Positions 37,591 through 48,125 of a DNA stretch of 64,000 bases are shown in pieces (within the stretch, counting starts at the first letter, position 1; each line of letters opens with the position of its first letter). The notes beneath the pieces are model-generated. The model saw nothing but the letters and a program-made list of their open reading frames with translations, made no database searches and had not been told where the DNA came from. Both the position numbers and the translations under genes were made by a program. Origin of the DNA: Camarhynchus parvulus (lineage: Eukaryota; Chordata; Aves; Passeriformes; Thraupidae); the NCBI RefSeq assembly GCF_901933205.1, contig NC_044597.1, positions 186,001 to 250,000 of the forward strand, in the 5' to 3' direction.

Positions 37591-40394
37591 TATGTGCTTA
37601 AGAGCCCAGCACCAGCACAACCCCTCTGGGTGACAGTTTTTCACTTGGGATCACCTTCACAGGTGCTTTAAAGCACTTTTATGCCACTGTGCAGCAGTTT
37701 CACAGTGCAGCACAGCAAGATACTGGAAATCTTCCTCAGTTTTGTTTGTTTTATTTCAATCAGTGCAGCTGGTGAGCACCTGTCAGCCCCATTGCCAGGG
37801 GTGACAAGGAGCAGGTTAATTGTACACAGGGTATTTTTAGCTTGTAGACACCCAAACAATGGCAAAACTGGCAGCTGGGATGCTTCCAGTGGGATGAAGA
37901 GGCAAACTCCCTCGGGGATATTTTCTCCCTGGAGAACAGTGGCAGAAAAAAAAATCCCCTCCTTGGAGGATTTGTTTGCTAAAAAAAGTTTAAATAATAT
38001 TCAGCTCAGCGTTTACACAGAAAATCATATCTGCAAGCTGCAGTTGCTGGTGGTGGAGCAGCAGGACACCTGAGTTCTCTGATGAGCTCCAGTAACAAGC
38101 TGGTCTCCAATGTCAGGAGTCCGTGAGGATAAAAACACCTCTAATATCCTGGTTCTTGTGTCTTTTGTTGGTGGGATGAGGCGAAGGAGCAACTCCACCC
38201 CCTCCATAAGGGCTGGTCCAAGTCACTGTCCTGGTTTAGCCCAACAGAGCAGTTGTTGCTTGCCAAGGATCCTCAGGCTAACACTTCCTGCATCTCTGGC
38301 TGTGGTTGAGAAGCTACTGAAAGGATGAAGCGATGCTGTGTGGCTCTGTAGGCCATCATTACTCAGCTTTGTCAGCCCCACACTTACACCCATCAGCTCC
38401 CTTTGCTTCTCAAGCTGCGGCTCACATCCAACCAGGAGCTAAAGTTTTTAGAAGCTTGAGGGAAAAAATAGCTGAAAACTTTCAGTGAAGTTTGTGCTTA
38501 TTTTTTTTCCTGCAGAACCAATAAAGGCAGAGAAAGAGAGCCCTGTTATTGAAGAAAGCCTCACCTAATATGAGGTAATTTTCAGTACATTTTTGTAACC
38601 TTTTCCAGTCTGGGAGGTAGGGAAAGGTTACCCTCAGGCAATCTGCTTGTGCTGCTGAATATCTGGACACATCCAGGTGATACCAGCAATGGTGGGGAGG
38701 GGAGAGCTACATTCACACCACCCTGCTGCAAAAAGCACTGAATCCAGAACACAAATTTTGTAACACTACAACAGGAGCAGAGTCTACCTTAAAACCCCTT
38801 TTGGGGATGGGTGAAAGATGAGGACACAGGCAATGACAAATGATGGATGGCTGGGATCAGCACCAGCTCATTGCCAGCCTCTGAGACACCTCCAATAGGG
38901 ACATGGGGTCTTTGACTGCCTCACTGTGTGCAATTGCTGCCTTTAAGTCCAAGCTGAGCCATGAGGAACAGTCCAGATTCAGCCCCATCTAGGCCAACAG
39001 CGACAGGAAGTTATTGCCACCTGCCAATGCCTTCTGACCTGCACAAAATGGGTTTGTTGGAGCTCAGTGCCCTTTTAAACGAATCCCTGGACAGCACACA
39101 AAGAGCCTCTGTAGCATTTGGCCTTGGACAGCACTGGGTGACAGCTAGTGGGGGCAATCTGGGGATAGCAGGTTGTGCCCCATGTGTTGGGTGCTCTCTG
39201 CTCAGACTTGCTCCACAACAGTTGGAAATCCATAGGCAATATCCCAGACCCATTCCTGGCTGCAGAGCTGAGCAGAGACCGGGTCTCAGGCTGCTGCTCT
39301 CAGCCTCCCAGCCAGCTGCCCCCTCTCACATGGTCTGTGATTCATGAGCCCCTCCTGCTCTCCTCCTCCCTGCTGCTTTGTCACCACCACCAAACTATTT
39401 ATGTGCATATTTGATTGATGTCAAAGGCAGGCTCAGGATCTTTCTGTTCCTGCTTTTCACCATTTCCAGCGAGAGAAGAAAGATTAATCCTGTCTGTCTG
39501 AGTTATTACCCTGATGCCTGAAGGCCTATTTACACTGGGAGGAGGATGCTGCCCTTATCCCTGAGTGTCTACATTGCTGTCAGAGATGCTCTTGCATCAC
39601 CTTGCTCCAGCAAATACAGGCTCTGGACTCCTGCAGCAACACAGCTCCAGCTTGGCCTTGGGATGGAGCTGAGCCACAACCTCATGTCCCCATAGTTGTA
39701 GTCCTGCCAGCATAAGAGCATCCTTATGGGTCACAGTGGAAGTTCTTCTCACACTGCCCATCATCAATGGCCAAAACCAAGCGCTGGGGTAAGAGCAGAA
39801 GCTCTCTGAGGTGTGTTCCTCACCTCCAGCTATTTGTGGCTTTGGGAATTGGTGAGGCTGAGGTGGTTTCTCTGTGCACTGACTCTCTGAATTTCCCTTC
39901 TATGTGGTTATCTGGTCTCACTCATACTCGCACAGATGCAGCTGGATCTCCTCGAACAACCTCTGGGGACACCAAGCATCATCCTGACCTCCCCCACACC
40001 AACAGACTGCATGACACATTTTATTAGATAAGGCTGAGCTCAACCTCTGTGTGAGCCTTGGCTTTGGCCCCAGGGGCACCAGTTTCCTATTTGGGAATAC
40101 TTGGATTTTCCATCAGAAGAAACGAGCAAAACCCTGGTCCCTCCTGGCTTCTCTGCTCCCACCCCTTGGCAGCAGCTGAGCTGGATCCCTTTGCTAAACA
40201 GACAGCAGCAGGCTCTGGTCAATCAGCCTGTAAGGCAATAACTGCAGGCAGGGTCTGGGTTAGGCAAGGATTTAGCCAAGATTAGCTGTGTTAACAAAAT
40301 CTTTAATTCAGCCCTGCAGCAGATTCACTCCAGCTGTGATGGCCAGAGGCAGCCAGCCCGGCATGGAGCAAGAAAGCAGCTGGCTGGGCCCCAC
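37591..40394. other. Unique sequence, no gene recognised
   Basis: No repeat family or RNA gene recognised. Frames of 128-130 residues (37681-38073, 38961-39347) lack motifs and overlap others. Confidence 0.45.
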
Positions 40395-41519
40395 ATTGTT
40401 TTTTGGGCCTGCCTGCCACTTTGAGAGGCTTTTTATGATACTGAATTGTATCCCCATTCCTCTGTTTAGTCCAGAAATAAGCTTTGTGCCTTTAAAACTA
40501 GATCTGAGAATGAAGGGGGGGGAGAAGGAAAAGTGGTGGAATTTTTTTGTGGCTGTATTTAAAAACATAGAGATAAGAGCTTCAGCTCTCTCTCGGGATG
40601 TGTTGTGTGCAGCATGGACAGGGCATGCGAAAGAACTCTCCTTTGCTTTTAGTTAGTTTTTTTAGCTAACTGAAGCAGAGAAGTTCCCTGGACTGTGGAT
40701 TTTTTTTTCTGGAACTGTTCAAACCTGCTCTGGACCAAAAACCCAGAAAAATCACTGAGAGCTCATGCCTGTGGCCCACCAGGGCCCAGGACACTGCATT
40801 CCAGCACTGGAGGGACTGACAGAGACTGAGTGAGCAGAGAAACACCCACAGACAACCCTCTCTGAACTACAGGACTGTAGCCCCATATTTCTCTTCACAG
40901 AGAAAAGCAAGGCACAATTCTTCCCAAGAACATTTCTGGGTTTCGCATTCTCTGAACCTCAGAGAAAGAAAACACAATTCTTATCTCACTTGCTGTGCCT
41001 GTGTTTGTGCCAAAGTAGAATGCAATATGGAGATTGTTTACCCAAAGTGATGGTGTTCTGTTTCCTTGGCCTGTCAGGGCCAGGTGTGTGTGTGTGTGTG
41101 TGTCAGGACTGTCACCGACAGTCACAGGATTCAGAGCAGTGTGTGCAGGGTTGAGTGCTTGGCAGGTTCAGTTTTAGATGTATAGCATAATATAGTGTAA
41201 TAAAGTAATTAATTAGCCTTCTGATATCAATGGAATCAGATGCATCATTCTCTCCCCTTCGTCGGGGTTCTCAGAGCAGCTATAAAGGACTTTCTGAATT
41301 TGCCATCTCTTCAAAAGAGCAAGAGGTTTTATTGTTTAATATTATTAATTTTTTATGCTTGTGAATACTTCGCTTGTTAAATAAACAGTTTTTTCCATTT
41401 TTCTCAAAGGAGGTTTAGGTTTATCTCCTGAACAGGTCAGGGGAAGGGCTGCTGAATTTTGCCCTTTAGGGAATCATCCCTTTGGAAGTTCCCTTCCAAA
41501 TTTGTCCCAAACCAGGACA
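40395..41519 (+). repeat. Composite LTR: ERVL-type LTR split by a class II-like LTR fragment
   Basis: The right end AAACCAGGACA (to 41519) is an ERVL-type LTR terminus. It is preceded by TTAAATAAACAG near 41380 (polyadenylation signal) and CTATAAAGG near 41280 (TATA box). Between about 40905 and 41275 lies a different sequence: a (GT)n run at 41083-41102, TGTAATAAAG near 41198, and words such as 'ttagccttctga' and 'ccttcgtcgggg' that resemble the 3' part of the class II LTR at 26567. I infer insertion of one LTR in another. The left boundary at 40395 is approximate and I found no duplication. Confidence 0.5.
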
Positions 41520-42190
41520 TGAGCAAAGTCACCTCTCCCTTCAGTGCTGTTTTCCTGTGCCAATGTTGTTCTTGGAGGAGGAGAGCCGAACCATGGATTA
41601 AGCCTTAAGCAGGGTGGACTAATTGTTCCCATGCAGGAGAACAGGGGACTGGAAAGCCCTGGGGATGCAGATAAGAGCGTAACTGCCAGGGCTGGGAGTT
41701 GATCCAACCTCCAAAGAGCATGTCCTTAATGCAGAGGGAAAGGCAGGTTTTCAGAAGCATTTGGTTGATTTTGGAGCTGAGCTCCGGGAACTGGAGCTGT
41801 TCTCACAGGCAAGTTCCAGAGCTTTGAAATCAATTCCCACCAAGATTCACAGAATATTGGGAAATGAGCCAAGGCAGCTGTTTGGAATCAAACACCTGCA
41901 CATGTGACTCTTGTCTGTAGTAGGATATTTTGGTTCAATTACTTAGAAACAGCCCCTGCAAGCTCAACCCTCTGTCCAGGTGTTGGGGGCTGATGCCTCA
42001 TCCCATGGACCGGGGGAAGGGTCTGTGCCAGCACCCAAGGGTGCAATGTCCCAAACACTGCCCCGTGGCAAAGGCATCCCTGTGTCCTTCCCACCACAGC
42101 TTCTGTATGGATTTTAAATTAATTTTTTCTGGAGTTACACCAATCCCACTTAAGGGAACTGGTAGCATGACTGGAGCTCTGTTTTCAAGC
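41520..42190. other. Unique sequence, no gene recognised
   Basis: I see no repeat, exon or RNA signal here. Confidence 0.35.
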
Positions 42191-42413
42191 AGCAACTTCT
42201 GATAAGATCCAGATCTTCAGATTTGGGCTTATCACCGAGTGATGCAGGCCAATCCGGATAACTCAGTCCCTCTGGGAGACAGAGTGCCAAATACCAAGTC
42301 ATCTCGTAGCCGCTGGCCACCCTTAGCAAGCTTAGTGATTTTAGCTCTTTAGTGATTCTCAGCTCTGTTAGGATTTCAGCTTGAGCTTGCTTGCTGGGGC
42401 GCCTTTGGCTGGG
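42191..42413 (-). repeat. Possible older LTR, piece left of the provirus
   Basis: Together with 48814-49150 this appears to be one older element split by the provirus. The right-hand piece has a TATAAAA-type box and downstream sequence in the same minus orientation. The piece ends in CTGGG (42409-42413), the left TSD copy of the provirus. Family and outer boundary are unknown. Confidence 0.3.
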
Positions 42414-43096
42414 TGTCTTGGTTTAGAGCAAAATTTTGGGAGAGAGAGAGAGAGAGAGAGTCCCCAGAGGGGCTCTAGTAGGAGGATAAATTCAATCGGC
42501 CCCTCCCCCACAACACCGGGAGAAAATACCTCTTGAAGAAAGTGGAAAAAAAGCTGTTTATTAAACAATAGAACCTAACAATATTAAAACAATAAAACCC
42601 CTTGCCGCTCTAAAAGAGATGACCAATTGAGAAAACCCCCCCCGGTTGCAGCCCAGCTCACTCAGTCTCTTATCAGTCCTTCTGGTGCTGGAATTCTCAC
42701 AGGCCAGGCCCGGCCTGGCCCGGTGGCCACAGGTGTGAGCTGCCGGTGCTTCCCTGGGTGTTCAGTCCAGAGCAGGTTCCAAGAGGTCCAAAGAAAAGGA
42801 AAAGAAAAACCACAGTCCAGGGACTCTTCTTTGCCTCAGCCAGCTAAAACTAACCAAAAGCAAAAGGAGAGCTCTCTGTCCTGCCGTCTGTCTGTCCGCA
42901 GACAACACAGTCCTGGAGGAGGAATGCGGGGGAGTACGTGCAATGTCTGAGCGAAGAAAAAAAAAGAACTGTGCGATTCTTCTCTTCCCCCTTTCACTCT
43001 CTGCAACAAGTCTTAAAGGTGCAAAACTTATTATTATTCAGCATAAACCAATGAGACGATTTGGCGATAAAAGCATCATATAGTCAACCCAGGACA
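42414..43096 (-). repeat. 3' LTR of the ERVL provirus
   Basis: The plus strand begins TGTCTTGGTTTAG and ends CAACCCAGGACA. On the minus strand AATAAACAGC near 42560 is the probable polyadenylation signal, which puts U5 at the left. An 8-bp perfect hairpin (GGCCAGGC, loop CCG, GCCTGGCC) lies at 42702-42720. A GA-rich run lies at 42444-42462. It differs from the 5' LTR by about ten small length changes but only one clear base substitution that I can find. Confidence 0.95.
42702..42720. other. GC hairpin in LTR
   Basis: GGCCAGGC at 42702-42709 pairs perfectly with GCCTGGCC at 42713-42720 across a three-base loop. The same structure is at 48415-48433 in the other LTR. It falls in the transcribed or near-transcribed part of the LTR, so an RNA structure is possible. 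Confidence 0.8.
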
Positions 43097-43114
43097 TTCC
43101 ACCCCTTATCCCCA
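43097..43114 (-). other. Polypurine tract of the provirus
   Basis: On the minus strand the 18 bases next to the 3' LTR read TGGGGATAAGGGGTGGAA, directly followed by TGTCCTGG. This purine run, interrupted only by T, sits where plus-strand DNA priming occurs in retroviruses. Confidence 0.9.
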
Positions 43115-43243
43115 TATCGTCTGCTTACTACTAAAACTAATACAAATTTAACTCTACAAACACATACATTATACATCCATTATACAGCTATACGCAGACA
43201 ATGGTAACAGCATTCAGCAAACAGTGATATTTACACATAGGTC

Positions 43244-44100
43244 TCACCCAACAATCAGATCTCCCTGAGGTACACATCGTGTTCTCCCATCTCTTTGCAT
43301 TATCCACCATGTGTAACCTGGTCCCTGAGCAAAAACAACCCCACTAATGGGTTTGTCTGTATTCGAGGCAGAATTAATCCAAACTGTCTTCCCTAACAAA
43401 CCTCTGACATGTACCACTGGGACTTTGTCTCCATCTACTCTATGCAAAGACTCAGATTGGGCAGGGCCCACTCGGGTTAGTAGAGCCTCGGTATTAACTA
43501 ACCAGGTGGCCTTTGCCAGATGCTGCTCCCAGTTTTGAAAGACCCCCACCTAATGCTTTCAATGTGGTTTTTAACAGTACGTTGTACCTCTCCACTTTGC
43601 CTGCAGCTGGTGCGTGGTAGGGGATGTGGTACACCCACTCAATACCATGTTCCCTAGCCCAAGTGCTGATAAGGCTGTTCCTAAAATGAGTCCCGTTGTC
43701 TGACTCAGTCCTCTCAGGGGTACCATGTCTCCACAGAATTTGCTTTTCCAGGCCCAGGATAGTGTTACGGGCAGTGGCATGAGGCACAGGGTAGGTTTCC
43801 AGCCATCCAGTGGTGGCTTCCACCATTGTGAGCACGTAGCGCTTGCCCTGGTGTGTCTGGGGCAGTGTGATGTAGTCAATCTGCCAGGCCTCCCCATACT
43901 TGTACTTAGACCACCGCCCACCATACCACGGGGCTTCAATCGCTTGGCCTGTTTGATGGCAGCACATGTCTCACAGTCATGGATAACCTGAGAAATACTG
44001 TCCATGGTTAAATCCACCCCTCGGTCTCGTGCCCACTTATAGGTGGCATCTCTACCCTGATGGCCTGAGGCATCATGGGCCCATCGAGCTAGGAATAACT
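43244..44100 (-). pseudogene. ERVL pol, integrase domain (frameshifted)
   Basis: This is the integrase end of pol, which inserts viral DNA into the host genome. Reading from the right, an HDASGHQG-type histidine pair lies near 44050-44075 and CETC near 43970, forming the zinc-binding HHCC motif. The core lies in the frame 43967-43494 with QIDYIT (D31 of that frame), ESDNGTHF (D90) and GKVERYN (E126). Thirty-five residues separate the second D from E, the canonical spacing. The C-terminal domain (HVRGLLGKTVW, then CVPQGDLIVG) continues in a different frame, 43549-43244, so there is a frameshift near 43500-43550. Another frame change lies between the zinc finger and the core. No env follows. 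Confidence 0.93.
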
Positions 44101-44388
44101 CCCCTTAGTTGCCAATCTAAGTCTATCTTTGACACCTCTATCTTTGCAGCCTGGTCTACCTGCTCATTATTTTGGTGTTCCTCATTAGCCCGACTCTTGG
44201 GGACATGGGCATCAACATGACGGATTTTCACTGGTAGCTTCTCTAACCGAGTGGCAATGTCTTTCCGTTCATCAGCAGCCCAGATCGGTTTTCCCCCACG
44301 CTGCCAGTTGGCCTTTCCACCTTCCAGCCATCCCCACGTGCGTCACCATCCTGATCGTGTAAAGGTAGAGCTTTGGCCACTCTCTCTC

Positions 44389-44811
44389 TCAAGCCGGCCG
44401 CTGAACGAGTTCAGCAAGCGGCTTGATCCACCTTCTCCTTCGGTAGCTGTGCAACTTGTCGGTGGGGCTCCATACAGCTGCTTTCCACTCGGTTCCCCAC
44501 AATGCGCAAGAACCATCAGTAAAAAGAGCGTATCGGTATCTTCTGCTGGCAGCGGTTATATGGTGGAGCTTCTTCGCGTGTCCTCGTCCTCCACAGTGAG
44601 CCATTTTACCTTCCGCCGTATATCCAGACCCAGCATTCGGTTTCCAATACGCGCGCTGTGTGATAACAGCAACCATTTGCTCCATGTGGTGCTGGTGGCA
44701 TGGTGTGTAGAGGGAACCTTTGCTTTGAACATCCACCCCAGCACCGGTAGTCGGGTCCAGGAGGAGTTGTGCTTCTGTGCCTATTACCTCTGAGGCAGCC
44801 TGGACTCCCAA
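44389..44811 (-). pseudogene. ERVL pol, RNase H region (degenerate)
   Basis: A 140-residue minus-strand frame contains ALFTDGSC near 44505-44525, the first catalytic-aspartate motif of retroviral RNase H, which degrades RNA in RNA-DNA hybrids. Preceding residues such as HHMEQMVAVITQRA match the connection region of ERVL pol in wording. The frame stops before the remaining catalytic residues, which lie in other frames to the left (44100-44389). It sits between reverse transcriptase and integrase, as expected. Confidence 0.8.
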
Positions 44812-45141
44812 GGCAGCCAGTTTCCTCTCTGTTGGAGTATAGTTGGCTTCAGACCCTCTGTAGCTCGACTCCAGAATCCTAGCGGTCGGCCTCGAGTCTC
44901 ACCAGCACCTCTGCCAAAGGCTCCAGGACAAGCCATGGTTCCCGGCTGCAGAGTAGAGCACGTTCTTCACCTCTGGTCCCGTCCTGCTGGGCCAGGCCTG
45001 CAGGGCAATCTCCTCTTGATTTGTGCAAAGCTTGTGCTGCTCTGGGCCCCAGTGGAAAGGGTTCTTCTTGCGGGTGACCAGGTAGAGAGGCTCACGATCT
45101 GACTGTACCAGGAATATGCATCCTCCAAAAACCTATGGCAC

Positions 45142-45760
45142 CTAGGAAAGCTTGCATTTCTTTCTTGCTGGATGGTGGAGACATTGCTGTGATCTTGTTG
45201 ATGACACAGTGGGAATCTGACGCCGTCCGTCTTGCCACTTCACTCCCAGAAACTGGATCTCTTGAGCAGGTCCCTTGACTTTGCTCTTCTTGATGGCGGC
45301 CGCTTTTAGGAGAATCTGGATGATTTTCTCCCCTTTCTCAAACACTCTGCTGCTGTCTCCCCACACAATGATGTCATCAATATATTGCAGATGTTCTGGA
45401 GCCTCACCCTTTCCAGTGCAGCCTGGATCAGTCCATGGCAGATGTGACTGTGTTTCCACCCCTGGGGCGTGGTTCCGGTGTCTGCACGCCCCCAGGTGAA
45501 AGCAAACTGGCCTGCACTGCTGCCAGAGGAATGGAGAAAAATGCATTGCAATGTCAATAGGGCATACCACCGCTGCCTTGACCCAGCTCACTGGAGCCGC
45601 AGTCCACGCAGCCAGGGTGACCATCAAGCACGTACCCCCCCCCCTTTAGCACCCATGGGCTGTTGAAGGGTGGTGGGTCTGCTAACCACCCCCCCACACA
45701 TTTTGTGGAGGGGACACAGCCTCGTGGTACTGTCGGGTGCACTGTGGGTGGCAACGGTAC
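45142..45760 (-). pseudogene. ERVL pol, reverse transcriptase region (frameshifted)
   Basis: The frame 45627-45142 contains LQYIDDIIVW, with YIDD encoded at 45373-45384, the reverse transcriptase active-site box. It continues with IQFLGVKW, the conserved F-LG thumb motif. Upstream pieces of the palm (FAFTWG, PQGWKHS, CHGLIQAALE) lie in a second frame, 45557-45306. An N-terminal piece lies in a third frame, 45754-45554. At least two frameshifts therefore break the enzyme. Poly-C runs at about 45635-45645 and 45687-45693 lie next to the breaks and could be true mutations or miscounted homopolymers. Confidence 0.9.
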
Positions 45761-46260
45761 CGTTCTCTTCCCCCGGCCACGCAGATGTTTCTGACGCCAG
45801 GCAACGCAACTGCTGACACCTCTCTCTCTACAGCACTATCCAAATGCCCACCTGAGCCCTTTGGTCTTTGAAATACCCACTCTGAGGAAGTCTATGCCTA
45901 AATGCATGGGGCCCTGGGCCAGTCACAATGGTGTTTCTCCCCCACTCCCAGCTCCACCAAAGGAAACCTGGGACCCCCTGTCACGCCAATAATAAAACCT
46001 ACCCCACACTGATGGAATTAATGTACATTGTGCACCAGTACAACCAAAGTTTATACCTTGTGTTCCATGTGCCAGGCCAACAATCCACACAGACCAGAAA
46101 ACACATTTTCCCTACCTCACTGGCTAGAGGCAGCCCCCTAAGCCGTTACCTCCCCTGGGCATATGCCTTGGAGGTTCCTTCAAGGGGACGGACACACACA
46201 CATACCTGGCAGTTCGCCACGGGCACTGGAGCTGCTTTTCTTTTGGTGGAATTCCCCTCT
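45761..46260 (-). pseudogene. Probable gag-pol junction and protease remnant
   Basis: By position this must hold the end of gag and the protease. A phrase resembling a protease C-terminus (GPMHLGIDFLRVG) can be read on the minus strand near 45870-45920. I cannot place the protease DTG/DSG active site with confidence, and no long open frame covers the region. Confidence 0.45.
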
Positions 46261-47040
46261 CACCCTGTCTCCCAATTCACGCAACCTCGTGCCAGAACAG
46301 AGTAGGTTGTCCACCCACCCCGTTTTCCCACAACACCAGCTAGAACCACAACCACTCGTGGGGTGTACCTCTCCCCTGGGAAACGTCTGCCTTGATACCA
46401 GACCTCGATCTGTACCGCCGAGATCTGGAGAAGGTCTTCTTTAATCTCCTCCTCTTCTTGTGTTCTCCTCACTTTCCCATTCTGCACGTTTCTACTGCTG
46501 AATTCTGGCATGTGTTGGCCATGCACAGCGTCTGCATATGCTCGGCTTCCTTGCCATACCAGTACAGTCTCACCCTCTCATCCCTCCTTATGCTAAGGCA
46601 GAAGCATACATGTGGCCCAAGTCGCACAGTTTCGCCACATCACACGGCATGGTCCAGGGGTCCTAGTTGTTACCCTGGAAGATAATCTCTGCCACTGCCA
46701 TTTCTCTTAGGCGTTGGATCCCTTGCTCTATGGTCTTCCACTGTGTTTGTTGCATATAAAGATCATCTGCACACAGGTATCTTTGTGCAACACTTTCCAA
46801 GACCCGTGCCCAGAGGCTCTGTGGATAGCCCCCTCACTCCTTGGTCTATGACAGGCTGTGACAGGGATCCCAAATGCCTCGCCAGTGCCGTCTAGAATTG
46901 TGGCCTCACCTGCAGCATCCCAGAACGACTAACCAACAATTAGGATTCACAGTCGTCGGGTGTAATCCTTCCGTAGTCCACGAAGGTCCTTCAGGAAAAG
47001 GACTCAATATTTGCATCGGATCTTGCACCTGCTGCTGACT
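46260..47040 (-). pseudogene. ERVL gag, C-terminal half (interrupted)
   Basis: On the minus strand the words ARVLESVAQRYLCADDLY and QQTQWKTIEQGIQRLREMA, near 46690-46820, read as helical capsid-type sequence. A second frame at 46526-46260 carries a charged, basic stretch. Stops and frame changes separate these from the N-terminal gag frame. I see no clear CCHC zinc knuckle; ERVL Gag proteins often lack or have degenerate ones. Confidence 0.55.
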
Positions 47041-47047
47041 CCTGATT

Positions 47048-47770
47048 TTATGTCGGGAGGTGTTGAGGTTCCTTCTCCTGTATCATCATCCTCATCATCT
47101 GCTGGTCGGTTGGTTTTGTCCGTGCATTTCCCACTTCTAGTACTGGTAGCAACAGCATGGTTTGCTGCTGGCTTTGGCTCACTATCGGTTTGGCAGCTGG
47201 CTTCGGCCTGGCGTGCTGGCTGCAGCCTGACTGACTGGGAAGCTGATTTATCTCCCTGCCCCCTGCTTCTGTCTGCTGCCCTACAGTATCTAACAGAGTG
47301 CGATAAGCATAGGCCAGGGCCCAGCTTATTGCAATTAGCCTTTTCTCATTCGAATCGTCATGGCACTTTTCCTTTAGGTATTTCCCCACCTCAGCTGGGT
47401 TCTGAATTTGTTCCCGTGGAATATCCCAGCCTAGAGGATCAGAAAATTCCTTCAGGGTTTGGCCTATATTTTCCCATTCTCCACACCACTCAGGATTTTC
47501 CACGCCTGCATCTGCTTCTGGGTCAGGGGTCTCACCAACTCTTCTGGATATCTCAGCTTTCATTTTAGAGAAGCTCCAGACTATATAGAGGAAGCCTACC
47601 AGATTAAATACCAGAAAGATGGTCTCTTTAATATTCAGGGGAAACTGAACATTCTCAAACAGTGACATAACACCTTCAAAGGAGAAGAAAGAAAAGAAAG
47701 GCTGGAAAGCCTTATTCTCAGCTCCTCCTCTAACAAACTCGGTGCAATTACTAATAAATTCCCAAAACAT
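47048..47770 (-). pseudogene. ERVL gag, N-terminal 240-residue frame
   Basis: This is the longest open frame of the provirus. The ATG at 47770 lies 355 bases inside the 5' LTR edge, a normal leader length. Residues about 48-66 (from IKETIF through LYIVWSF) form an uninterrupted hydrophobic segment that could span or insert in a membrane. The following part is acidic and helical (RRVGETPDPEAD, WENIGQTLKEF), then proline/glutamine-rich to the stop. Gag forms the viral core; position and leader support the assignment more than sequence does. The stop at 47048 comes well before a full Gag length, so the gene is broken here. Confidence 0.75.
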
Positions 47771-48097
47771 ACTACTGGAACTGGGAGGCAGGGTAGGGAC
47801 GAAACATATCGTAAACAGACGCCAGCATCTTTATAAATGCCCTATAAATCATTATCACCAAGGCCAGCACAAGAGCTACCCAATGCGTGCCCGTCTACCG
47901 TAAGAATTACGTATATGGACAATAATCCGAGTGACCAGAATGGTATCGAAACCTCAGAAAGGTCTAGAGACCAGAACCACATGAAGGTCTCCACCGCAAG
48001 AGATGTTACAATTCCAGCAGCATGGCTATTGACTGCTTTAACTCACTAGCTAGTGAGCACAACCAACGCACACAATAAGCTTTTTTCCACTTTCTCT

Positions 48098-48114
48098 GGC
48101 CACACGTTGGGCCA
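48098..48114 (-). other. Primer-binding-site-like motif
   Basis: On the minus strand, 11 bases inside the 5' LTR, lies TGGCCCAACGTGTGGCC. It starts with the obligatory TGG and shares CCCAACGTG with the tRNA-Lys(1,2) primer site used by several retroviruses, but lacks two bases after TGG. Both the gap of 11 bases and the mismatch are unusual, so the tRNA assignment is tentative. Confidence 0.5.
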
Positions 48115-48125
48115 AGAAGTATATC

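Noticed and set aside
42627..42950. 107-residue plus-strand frame, repeated at 48340-48648
   Set aside because: It is duplicated only because it lies in the two LTRs, and it is antisense to the provirus.
43115..43243. Possible env gene between pol and the 3' LTR
   Set aside because: Only about 130 bases separate the pol stop from the polypurine tract, too little for env; ERVL elements generally lack it.
44251..44793. 180-residue plus-strand frame
   Set aside because: It is the antisense shadow of the RNase H region of the provirus.
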